NCBI GenBank assembly: GCA_025642065.1 | Contig: JAODUP010000057.1 | Location: 537,501 to 601,500 of the forward strand | Reading direction: 5' to 3' | Origin: Paralvinella palmiformis | Lineage: Eukaryota > Annelida > Polychaeta > Terebellida > Alvinellidae | Length of the DNA stretch: 64,000 nt | Shown: piece after piece, positions 1 to 11,485 of the stretch | Layout: each line of letters opens with the position of its first letter | How positions within the stretch are numbered: position 1 is the first letter of the stretch | Notes under the pieces: generated by a model | Told to the model about the DNA's origin: nothing | Databases searched by the model: none | What the model saw: only the letters and a program-made list of their open reading frames with translations | Program-made: the position numbers and the translations under genes

Positions 1-78
1 CCCTTCTGAAGGTCAGTCAAATGTCGACGAATAAACATAATGAAATTAATACGGTTAGGATAATTAGTTACAGTTAGT

Positions 79-905
79 AACATAACATAACATAACATAA
101 CATAACATAACATAACATAACATAACATAACATAACATAACATAACATAACATAACATAACATATAACAAAAGATAACATAACATAACATAACATAACAT
201 AACATAACATAACATAACATAACATAACATAACATAACATAACATAACATATAACAATAACATAACATAACATAAACAAACATAACATAACATAACATAA
301 CATAACATAACATAACATAAAATAACATAACATAACATAACATAACATAACATAACATAACATAACATAACATAACATAACATAAATAATAACATAACAT
401 ATATAAAATAAATAACAATAACATAATATAACATAATATAACATAATATAAATAACATAACATAACATAACATAACATAACAATAACATAAATAAATAAC
501 ATATAACAAAAACATAACATAATTAACATAAATAACATAACATAACATAACATAATCATAACATACACCAAATAACATAATATAACATAACATATAACAA
601 AAAATAACATAACATATATAACATAAATACATAATATAACATAAATACATACATAACATAAATAACATAACATAACATAACATAACATAACATAACATAA
701 CATAACATAACATATAACATAATAATAAATAACATAACATAACATAACATAACATAACATAACATAACATAACATAACATAACATAATATAACATAACAT
801 AACATAACATAACATAACATATACATAAAGATAACATAACATAACATATATAAAAAAGATAACACAACGTAACATAACATAATATAACCTAAAATAACAT
901 AACAT
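79..905. repeat. (AACAT)n pentanucleotide array
   Basis: About 830 bp are almost pure aacat units, with occasional 3-7 bp interruptions such as aataa and acaaa. The long minus-strand frames reading CYVML or LCYVM repeats are translations of this array and not genes. It is not the metazoan TTAGGG telomere motif. Confidence 0.97.
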
Positions 906-2047
906 TAGTAATTTATTTATAGTCAAGTACACAATATAATAATATACAACAATAGTGCGCACACTATTGTTCAACACAGATAGTAATATAATGGTTAGTC
1001 TTGTAAATATAATTGACCTTGACATAAATACAACAAACAGTTATGCAACATACACAAATAGAACATACACAATTAGAACATACACAATTAGAACATAAAC
1101 AATTAGAACATACACAATTAAAACATACACAAATACAACACACATAAATATAACATACATAAATACAACTTGACCTGGAAACAATACTAGTCTATTTCCC
1201 GATTTCCCATTATTGTCTTTATAAAACGTCAATCACTCATCAAAGGTCGTTCTCTTCCTCTGTGAACGAAATAATCTGTAAGTGCATCACAACGTTAACA
1301 GTAAGAGACACCCCACACAGAGATCTTTTAGTCTATAGTTGTGTGTGTGTGTGCGCGCGCGTGTGCGTGAAAAAGTGGCCTTAAATTTTCCAAAGGGGGG
1401 GGTGTCTTAATACCGGAGCTAATTCGCCTAAGATGGCGCCCGGAACGTTAACAAAAAGACGCCAATCATTAGCTAAGATACGATTATAAAGGAACGAATC
1501 CACGATTTACCTACTCATAGCAAGATTTCTGGTCACCTTCGCATATCGTCTCGCGAATACGTTCTCGACATTCTGTAGTGTGAAGTACAACAAACCAGGA
1601 TTGTGCTAACGCGATCCAGAACAGCGGGATACCACGGATGGGAGATAATGATACAGTAAAGGGCCACATCATATTATAAACGTCATATACAGTTTGCCAC
1701 TATATATATATAAACATATTAATTGATCGGAAGTAACAGGCGCCTACATTAGAGCTTGCTAATGGGATCTTTCCATCCGCCCATTCCGGATCATTTAGAC
1801 GTCTGTATTCTTTTAACATTGATTAATCAAGCACGCCCGGACGACGGCACGTGAAACATAACGTGTCACTTTGTAGACAAGATTAGTATATATATTGTTT
1901 CTATCAGTTAGAAATATGATATCGTTTGATATATTATCCGGCTGTCAACATATTAATGTCGGGTCACGTTCGGTTCGATCTTGTGTTTTATCTTTAGTTA
2001 TGATATAGCCATACGGGAATTAATATATTAGTTATTGTCGTTGTCCT

Positions 2048-2079
<32 letters not shown>

Positions 2080-3389
2080 AATAATATAATTATTCATTGT
2101 TATAATAATAATAATAATAATAATATATTTATTCAATCATGGCAAACAGGCCCCAACTTCCGGTCGTGGCAAACGGAACGCACACTGCAAAATTGGGTTT
2201 ATAAAGATGGTGACTTATTGTTGTGTCGTTAGTAAAAGTAATACAAGGGGAATGTCTTTTCATCGGTAGGTATAAGGAACGCATTTAAAATAACTGTTTT
2301 AGCGGGAAATTAAGCTTAACTGTTATTATATTTAGTCCCTTCTGTCTCTGGCGTTTGATCCCAACTAAACTAGATCTACGTAAGGACTTACATAAAACGA
2401 CAGTTACACATTTCATGGCATATAATAGGACAGGAGTAATACAGATTGTCTGCACACACAAAATTATAATGCACACATCACAATAAATGTCCGTATTCAT
2501 AGGTTCAAAACTCGAAGCGTAGCCGCTTCAACGTTGCTTTTTTCCACTACCGGAAGTCAGCGCTGTTTGGTAATGGCCGCCCAATCAAGCACCACTGAGT
2601 GTTCGGTCTAGTTTTCTTTCAGGTCAATGGTTCAGATCTTTAACGTACGTAGACTGTTACACATTCTCCTCGCCCGACGGCCGTAATTCGTCAATCGGTG
2701 ATCCAGTCGTCCGAGGTCAAGGAGGTACGAAACGGGATCATAGAACCATTCCTGATCGCCTAACAGCTAACTACGACGACATATTACGACCACCTCCGTA
2801 TTACGCACACGCTCAACCCGCCCGTCGGACGTAACCAATGGAGTTTATCTTCCATCGGCGCGATAAATCTTGGCCGAATATCGCCAAACAAAACAGAGCA
2901 AACAAACAGACATAAAACACATCGAACGCACGCCACGAACTGTGACGATGAAACTTCACGCTGGAAGAGACGACGCCAGTACACTGCCCTTGGGTACACG
3001 ATTCACGCCGTTCGGGATAGACCCGGGATAGGCCGGCCATTATTCGGTCCATATTTCCGATCCGATCTCTGTCGACGGTAGGGGTCGACTCGTCGTCGTC
3101 CGGATCACGCGAGCAAGCTTTTATTGGACATATCGGTGGTAATTAGTTTAGGAAGCCGTCATCAGGATAACGGGGTCATTTGGCATAAAATCCCGGAACG
3201 GAAGTCATTTTTTATAATAAATTATCGCCAGAAATAAGTTCATTCCAGCTCCCGGTGGCGCGACGCTATGGAGCACCCGGTACTCGGTGCCAACGGCATC
3301 GAGTTGGATCCCTTGATGGCTGGAAACTTTTAAGGATGTTAATTCTTCGGCTGACGGCATCGTGGTTGGCTAAGCAGCACGTCAGGTGG
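906..3389. other. Intergenic, no gene recognised
   Basis: Apart from the 15-bp minisatellite it holds a GT/GC run near 1338-1371 and an (ATG)n tract at 2048-2080. The short open frames on both strands (for example 2784-3052 minus) have no recognisable domain, no splice support and no similarity that I can name. Confidence 0.5.
1041..1170. repeat. 15-bp minisatellite (aattagaacatacac)
   Basis: Roughly eight head-to-tail units of aattagaacatacac with decay toward the right end. It shares the acat core with the nearby pentanucleotide array, so one may derive from the other. Confidence 0.85.
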
Positions 3390-3478
3390 CGCCACTTTTG
3401 TGAGCAAGGTAGGCTAAATGGGCCGAGCGACCTCCAAAGGTAATGAAGGAAGTCAAAGATGAAACATCCTTCAGAAAT
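3390..3478 (-). mobile_element. SINE-1 fragment
   Basis: The text ggtaggctaaatgggccgag and the caaagatgaaacatccttcag block is the 3' half of the family described at 53505-53700, in reverse orientation. The tRNA-like head is missing. Confidence 0.7.
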
Positions 3479-4268
3479 AGTATTCTTGGTAGCGAGTTGG
3501 CGATACGACATCGGCTTTTACAATCTCAGGCCACGTTCAACGTCTCGCGTCTGTAATAAACACGAACCACATAGGGCCTACATGGGCACGACAGTGCACG
3601 GAACCATGTACGCAGACAATTATATGACAAAAAGTGCTATCTTTCACGCCTAAGTACAGTTCCATGTTGCGTGCATTAATTATTAATCATACGACGCGAT
3701 TCATGCAGATCGAATTCAGCTAGAAAATTCGATAACCGACTTGCGACAAAAACGTCACTTATCTCACATACCTTTCTCGATTAGTTTTCGCGATAAGTAA
3801 CACACATCAACAACCGGACGGTCATTATATGTGCCAACCTGAATGGCAATCAATTATCACAAATCGGAGAGAGAGAGATCGGCAAACTAAGTTTCACGAT
3901 TTATCTCTGGTAGTTTCAGAACGAATTTAGTGATACCCTGATGGATATTCGCGGAAGTTTTGTCTATGAGGGAAAAATCCCTCAAAACGGATTTAGACAT
4001 CTGATTAATGAACTAAGGAGCACACACACCCACGCGCGCGCGTGCACATACACAAATGAAATGCGTCTTTATAAAGCTTTGAATTCATGTTTTTTTAAAT
4101 GCCACTTTACAGGATGTGAACTCTTATTGGTTGACCTTCTTTATTACTTCCGCTGGAGTCGACATGATCACAACATCGTTTTCTCGACCTTCGAAATACG
4201 AGTACCCATTGAACTTATAATACTTTTGCACACACATACGCCGAGCACCACACGGAGCTATACGTCGT

Positions 4269-4311
<43 letters not shown>

Positions 4312-4337
4312 ATTTATCTCCCTACCTGTCAGATGTC

Positions 4338-4920
4338 TATCGATACGGTTGATATAAGTAGGATTTGTTTAGTTATTCGAACCCAGAATAAAGCTGAGGT
4401 CAGCATCTGAGGTGTCGAAATGTTTTATATACAGGTTTCTTTTGAACCACAGAAAATTACTGTTGAATGTAAACTGTGGTGTCAAAGTAGTTATCTTGTG
4501 TATATACTAATTCATCATTGAACCACAGGCACGTGTTGTTTACTGAGAGTTGTGGTATTAAATGGCATTTTTGGTGTACGTGTTTCCGCTATTGTACGTA
4601 GCCTGCATGTAGCCCCTTCCTGTGGGCGTGAGATATTTGTCGCGTACGAAAACCGGATCACCCACATACTGATGAGTAGCCCAGACACATGTATAGGTCT
4701 TGTATATATGCGTAGATATGTGCAGGCGTAGAACATTTTATATTTAGATTGATGTATGTATATTTTTATTTTTGTATATCGAGGTATAGGTCTCAAGGGA
4801 TGTTTAGATGTTGATGTTCTGAGCCAGTGCCGCTATATGTGTACCTTAAACACACACACACACGCACACACACACACATACATAGGGAGACACACACACA
4901 CACACACACACACACATTAT
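4338..4920 (+). mobile_element. Third copy of the TATA/AATAAA repeat, 5'-truncated
   Basis: Homology to 18175-18900 starts at tatcgatac, downstream of the TATA box. It includes cccagaataaagctgagg and the cctgcatgtagcc block, and ends in two CA-repeat runs at 4850-4916. It is the most diverged of the three copies. Confidence 0.75.
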
Positions 4921-5458
4921 CTATCTCCTTACTGTATAAGTTTGCTGAAGCTGTCTGACTCCATGCAGACGTGGTCCTTTTGACCTACGATTTTCTCGGT
5001 CATCGGTCTAACAGAGAACCCATCCTCAATCTAAATAGCATTAGAATGTTAATGAAGCACATCCTATATATAGAACGTGTCCAGTTCGACGACTAACACA
5101 CTTCATCAGTCCCGGCAGGTAAACACATCTTTACTTAACTCACTTCGAGTCATCATTTAGTCGGCAATCGATTGGCGCATTAATTATCGGCAGTATGTAA
5201 ATTTTGGCATCTGGCCGGATTGTTGTCGTCGTATTATGGTTTGGCGGCGACCATCCTGCGCGGCTTTTGTCTTGTCATTAATTATGCCTTGGCCATCATT
5301 TCTCTTAAACCAGGTCCATTGTTTGTGGTCTTCGTGTGTCTGTGGGGGTCGTTTTTGTTGTTGTGTCAATATGGCGACGTTGCCTTCTCCGGAATGACGT
5401 GTGTCACTCTCTCTGAAATAAATGTACCCCATATTTTTTTTCGGTTTTGTTGTGCTTT

Positions 5459-5492
<34 letters not shown>

Positions 5493-5920
5493 TACCGTCA
5501 AGTCTTCAATTAAAGCCACCCTATTTGGATCGAACGATAAAAACTGGGTCAGATCATTATCGGGCTCTTCATTTTTTTAAATATGCGACTACGGATTATA
5601 AAATATTTTAAACGAATCTGATAAAAACGGCCATATTGTGAATGAACTTCATAGATTTGGAGATTGCATACAATTGGCGCCTTCTAGGTTGTTTTAACAA
5701 TAACAACGTTCAGTTTCCATCGTATTGTATGTATCCTGTCGGTTTTTATTGTGAGACTATCAGATGTATAGATACCTGAATTGAACCGCTCAAAGTACAC
5801 TATTGGCTATACTAGAATAAGTTAGGAATTGTATTTTCAGTTTGTTCACGCCTTAATTGAACTGCATCAATTAATCGAGACTCCTTCCCCCTTTGTATGT
5901 GCATTTGTGTGTGTGTTTTA

Positions 5921-5995
<75 letters not shown>

Positions 5996-6503
5996 GGTCA
6001 TAGCATCAACACCCAGACATCTTTAAATACCTATGCCTCCATAAATCCACACATAAATAAATGTATACATACAAAAAACTAAACTAAACATTTAAAAACC
6101 TCTACTAGAGAGAGAGAGAGAGAGAGAGAGAAGAAATAACGGTCTGTTTTAGCACAGATGCAAAATTTCTAATAGTGACGAGTAGGTCATATTATTTATT
6201 GGATTTGTATTTTTGTGAGGTATTTGACCCTCCAGCAAATATCACAAGGCATACTATGCTGCGGTTGAGATGTTATGTTTTATGTGCGTGGAGACTGTAT
6301 GTTTCTAGGTAAGCGCATTTTAAGAAAAGTTGATCCAGACTATATCCAAATATTCGTCTTTGAAGGACCCGTTTATTGTTTGCTGATCACATTTGAGGTA
6401 CAGGCACAGTATCACTGACCCAGGAATAGAAACACTGTATCGCATCTGAGCAGTGGCATTGGACACAGCTCGTGTGGTTGGTGTATTTTATATAACTTTC
6501 TTT
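4921..6503. repeat. Intergenic with GA and AT microsatellites
   Basis: It contains (GA)n at 5461-5490, about 68 bp of (AT)n at 5922-5990, and (GA)n at 6105-6131. The 97- and 111-codon frames at 5184-5519 run through the GA tract on opposite strands and show no domain. No gene was recognised. Confidence 0.6.
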
Positions 6504-7439
6504 GGGTGTAGGATAAAAGCCCCCAGGGTAAAATCCCCCCCCCCAACATAAAAGCCCCCCAGGAATATGTTCAGCAGTTCATAAGATTTATTCGAAACAA
6601 TTTGCAACATATGTTCGGCTTTTCAAAAGTATAGATTCATAAAAAAATTATTCATTAAAAATATAAAGCACACATCATAAATGTTCATTGTCGCGACTGC
6701 CACTTGATACAGTATCCGAAAGCTCTCAGATACATTTCTTCCCATCCCTGACCTCAGTACAGAGTGTCTGTTGGGGCTTTCTGGTTGAAGCCTGTATATG
6801 CTTCCTCGGGTGCTGGACTCGGAGCCCAGCAAGATAGATGCCCCAACTTGCAGATTATCTTTTCTCAAGTTGATGATCAGCTTCCAGAGTGTACAGTGAG
6901 ATAGTCCAACCAGGGATTGGGAAGCCCTGTTCCAAAATTCACATAAGTTGTTGGTTCTGGATTCATTGTGCAGAGTAGTTTTATGGCAGTTCCACAGCTC
7001 GGGGAGGGTGGGAGGGGAGACAGTGGCGGTTCATAGTAAGAGTTGGTCATTGGATCCGACGGAAGGAACCACTCGCATAATTGCAAAATATAATTTGCCT
7101 TCAGAGAGGCTTCTGTTATCAATTGCTCATTGGCTTCTCTTTAAATTGCATTACAGTTCAATAGAAACAAATCCAATGAACCATCCTGCTGCCAAGATAC
7201 TAATTGCAATTATGAGGATCAAAGTTTTTAATATATTTAATAGTTCCAAAGTTCAATTTTATATTAATAGCACTTTTTCTTAATCTAAATAATTTCAACC
7301 TTTTCAGGATATGACATAGAAGTGGGTTTTTTGGTCTATTTTGTCCCATAAGGAAAGGGGATTTTATCCTAAGGCCCTTTTGACCTAGGAGCTTTTATAC
7401 TAAGGGCTTTTATCTTGAGAGGCTTTTGTCCGTATACCC
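6504..7439. mobile_element. DNA-transposon-like element with iterated-motif terminal inverted repeats
   Basis: The left end reads GGGTGTAGGATAAAAGCCCC, followed by further units ending in taaaatcccc and ataaaagcccc. The reverse complement of the right end reads GGGTATACGGACAAAAGCC, then agataaaagccc, tataaaagctcc and ggataaaatcccc. Each terminus is thus an inverted copy of a degenerate ~16-bp motif (RGAYAAAAGCCCCYA) repeated three to five times. Short open frames inside (6623-6868 and 6877-7122 minus; 6948-7283 plus) match no transposase I recognise. Flanks give at best a TTT target duplication. It is probably a non-autonomous DNA element. Confidence 0.65.
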
Positions 7440-9005
7440 TTTAGTTGCATATAAAATTTACCTTATTAGCATGTGGGAATATAATTATCTTTCCTAGGTC
7501 CATTTCTAATAGCAATTCAGCTATCAGATTTAATAGTAGTCGCTTCATGATGACTGCCCGTTGTATAAACTGACCTTTGAAGACAGTAGCAATTGGGGTA
7601 TGAAGTTTTATAGTATTGATATGAAGAAAGATATATTAACTGAAAAATAGCTAAAAATATGGCTGCTTAGATAATTAACAGAAACATTTTCACAACTGCC
7701 ATGATCTGACTTGTGTGCTCTACTCCCAAACTCCACGGCTGTAGGTGATTCGCTTTTTGTTTTTGCTTGGCGGCTTAGAGACTGAGCATGAAAAGTGGGC
7801 ACTCTGGAGTCAGTCCCCTGAAGAATCGTCCATAATTTGAATTTACCTGTGGATGTTCTATGTGCCATAAGATGACATTGTGACTAATCCAACACTGATT
7901 ATCTATCAATATGAAGATGTGACGATAAACAATGATTTGTTTTAAAACTATATTTGACAAACTTGAGTCCCAATTTAGTTATTTCGATCCACTCTCAACA
8001 AGTGTGTTGTAGGTCGGCATTTATCAAAGCTGTATTCGTCCTTTGATCATTTCCGACGCGATACTAGACCCGGAAGGCCTCGACGACATCCGTATACCGA
8101 TCACAATATATTGATGATAAAGACACGTCCATACTTTACTGAAATTGCGTCGTTCGAACCCATTCATATGTTAACCAGTCTAATTACTCATTGCTAGAAC
8201 TACAAAGACACCAGAAAAGGCTGTTTATCAAAGCTGACGGCTTCCTTTATGTGGCGAACTAATACCAAACAGAGATCTTCTTCGCTTGTATTGTCTAAAT
8301 GATCCGAGGTTTAAAAAAATATGATATAAATTTACAAAGGAACTGTTTTCAGCACATTGGTAGTGATATGTGTATTTTCTTGGCACATTATGAAAACAGC
8401 CACTAAATTGTGTTTCTTCTTGCCAAAGTCTAATAAATTGGCCTTATTTGCGGTTACTGTTCTTACAACACACGCACGCACGCACGCGCGCGCGCGCACA
8501 CGCACGAACAGTGTTTGTACCTCATATTGACAACGATGACTTGTACTGGTCAGCCAAAGGGTCCAAACACGTCGACTGTCCATTATTCTAACGGATCCAG
8601 AAAGGGTCCGGATACACACAGGATGTAAAAAAAACCTAAATTTGCAAACAGATAAAGGATGTTCAGCGTATTTTCTGGACATAAAGATTTAATTACACAA
8701 TCTGTCAAAGACAGCCTCAAGTCTAATGGAGATCCATTAATTCGAGGTATACAGTCAAATCAAGATGGAAACAGCAACAAGAATTAGTTGCGGCAAAACA
8801 TTCAGTCATGTGTACTGAGCCATCAATCAAAATAATTATAGGATTATAAAACGTCAACAAAATCATATCCGAGGAAGTATAACGCACGTCGAGTTCATTG
8901 TATTAACGTTAAACTGAAGCCAATCCACACGGTCTCATCGTCCCTCAGCTTCTTTTGTCAGTTTTCCGAGGAAAGATTTACATCATGAAGTTTACATTAG
9001 GATCA
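7440..9005. other. Intergenic, no gene recognised
   Basis: It contains a minus-oriented copy of the short interspersed repeat R5 (7757-7872) and an AC/GC tract at 8467-8504. Nothing else was supported. Confidence 0.5.
7757..7872 (-). repeat. R5 short interspersed repeat, diverged copy
   Basis: Reverse-complement text tatggcacatag, aaattcaaattatggacg, cttcaggggactgactccag matches the copies at 52236-52345, 52500-52605 and 55850-55955. Unlike the others it lacks an adjacent GT microsatellite. Confidence 0.7.
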
Positions 9006-9007
9006 TA

Positions 9008-9300
9008 GAGGGCGCTTCGATAGTGTAGTGGTTAGAGCACTGCACTGCGAACCTCCAGGTTGTGGAATCAAAGCCAACTAAAATATGTGTGTTGTGGGAA
9101 GTTTCCCTAAGCAGTCGCCCGACGACCAGATGACTCATGCGTGTATATGCGGATCTAAGCATACTGCACTTCAGGATCATTAACAGGCGTGGGCGGATCT
9201 CAGTAATTGCCTCAGCCAATGACCGATCACCAGGAATCCTGCACCGACAGACATCTATCCCGTCCTGTCAAATGCCCTTCCAATGAGACAAATAAAAACA
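9008..9300 (+). mobile_element. SINE-3 copy, tRNA-derived
   Basis: The head has an A-box-like tagtgtagtggttagagc and a decayed B box (ggttgtggaatcaaagcc for the intact gtgggttcgaatcc seen at 60379). A ~200-bp body follows. It is a degenerate retroposon and not a tRNA gene: the acceptor stem does not pair and the B box is broken. Confidence 0.65.
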
Positions 9301-9675
9301 TTCCAATTGACATCCGATGGTATTGTTGTATGTCATTGTCAATGTATGATGCCAACACGACAGCGGCATACGCCTCGCGGTTAAACACCCTATTCTTCCT
9401 GCGCCAACAGTCTGGATCTTTTGGACAAGACTGAAGTCCGCAAATATTTCGCAGCAACAGAATACTGGAATCCAGCGTTGTCTGGACATTGAGCGGAGAC
9501 CATAATCCATAGAAGTCTTATTGGACTTGGTGAATAATTCTAGTTTAGAGTTCAGCCACATGCACAAATAGTTCATGTTTCAAGCAACATTGTTTGCCAT
9601 CTACGTGTAGGGAAAGGTTTTTACAAGAGTAACACACAAACATACAAAATAGGATTGTTTATGGTCGTCCTCAAC

Positions 9676-9742
9676 ATCGGACCATTTAGCCTACCACGTG
9701 CTCCAAAGTGGCCGTAAAACATCAATCATCATCATCATCCTC
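9676..9742 (+). mobile_element. SINE-1 3' fragment with (ATC)n tail
   Basis: ccatttagcctaccacgtg, aaagtggccgtaaaacatca and a terminal atcatcatcatc run match the end of the 53505-53700 element. Confidence 0.75.
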
Positions 9743-11323
9743 AACACCAAGCCTAATCCTAGTACTCAACAGAATGATCTCTGGGGGAGTTTATTGCTGA
9801 TTTAATTTCAAGTAAATTGTTTTCTAAAAGTGATTGTAATTTACGAAACTGATAGATCAATTACTGGTATTCAACACACACAACAAAAAACACCAATAAG
9901 CTCAATCATATCGATCATATGACATGCTTCTGATATTTCAAAAGAATACATTAATTTTATCCAAACAGAAATTCCCTAATTTCTTATAAAATTTTATGAC
10001 TTTTCTCCAGTACTTCAATCCAAATTGTTCTTTGCAGAGCCCCTTTCTTTGCTATTTTCCTTAATGAAGGGCAACCTGGCTAATAAATAATATGGCTAGA
10101 TATATAAACAAAAGCTTGCGAATGAACATGTATACATTTATTTACAACTTGATATTAAACATAATACAAATTTTTTAAAACATGTTTCCACTGAATTCTT
10201 ATAATAATGATACTAAAGGCTGAAATGACAGTTATTTTAATTCTTAACCAATAGAAGCATCTAAAAACAAAAAAATTGTAAATTTTTGACTAAACAGAGG
10301 ACTTTATTTTTAAGTAAAAAAGCCAATACGGCAGTTATATTTGTGTTTTTCTTTTAACAGATCAATAAGAACACACTAAATATTTGACAGGATTTAAAAC
10401 ACATGCATACAAATTATTTCACTCCTATTTACTAACATAAAGGTAATAATCAACCGTATTCTTACCAAACCAAGCACCTAAAACAAGTAAACATATTTTA
10501 CTATTAAGTTAATGTTTTTGTTAACTGATTATATTGTTCAACTGAATGAACCATCACAAACTGGCTATAAATAGATATGTAAAATACAATAATTTCAGTC
10601 TTTTTAAAGTATATTCTCTAATATTAGTATTGTCCATATATATATATATATATATATATATTTAAAACTACAGACAACCAATATGTCTTTAGAGATTTAT
10701 TTTGCTGTTCAGATATTGATCAAAATACCATTATGAAGCTGTGTTGCTGTGAGCAGGAATGTTTGGTGAAAACGTTGCTCAAGATGAGTTTTTTTTATAA
10801 TTTTTTTAAAACTATTTGTTAGTATGATGTGCGTTAATAGAACAGTTTGTGACAAAATGAAATGTGTTATAATGTGAAATCAGTGAATTGCAAACGCTGA
10901 CTATATGATAAACATTACGTTCTGGGATAATCTCTGATACGAACCATACAGAAGACAATAAAAAATAAACCAATCTTATCATCATGGACACATCCTACTA
11001 ATAAGAGTGTGTAGCTCTTAGCTTACAATATACTAGTAATGAAATGGTGCTTGATCAAGTTTTCTAATCCACATGTGATATATCTTATGAAATTTATAAG
11101 AAAATATGTGGGTTAACTATTGAACTTGGCATGCATTAACTGAGGAATGTGCAGTTTGAATAAATCAGAGAACTACTTTTGCTTCTTTAAAAAAAAGGCA
11201 ATAGCAACTGGGGAAAGGAATACAGATATTTATATTTAACGTTTTATGCGCTTAAAAGCATAATCTGAGCCAGGGTCACGACCCCCATCACAAAAAAGAA
11301 CGAAACAGGAAACTCGGTTCTGT

Positions 11324-11361
<38 letters not shown>

Positions 11362-11485
11362 CTATGCAAAGCAGAAAGTATATAGTCATAGCAAAAACAA
11401 TTTAAAGGTTTAATATACAAAAGTATCAAACTTATCACAGTTTATGGTCATATCACTCTTTGGTAGACGTTTGAAATTGTAATAT
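9743..11485. other. AT-rich stretch downstream of DRC10, no gene recognised
   Basis: It holds (AT)n at 10635-10662 and (AC)n at 11327-11357. It presumably includes the DRC10 3' UTR, but no convincing polyadenylation signal close to the stop was found on the minus strand. Confidence 0.5.

Noticed and set aside
64..880. Long minus-strand open frames of CYVML repeats
   Set aside because: They are translations of the (AACAT)n array. All frames stay open because the unit lacks stops in those phases.
5184..5519. Hydrophobic 97-codon plus frame and its 111-codon antisense partner
   Set aside because: Both run through a GA microsatellite. The hydrophobic segments alone do not make a gene.
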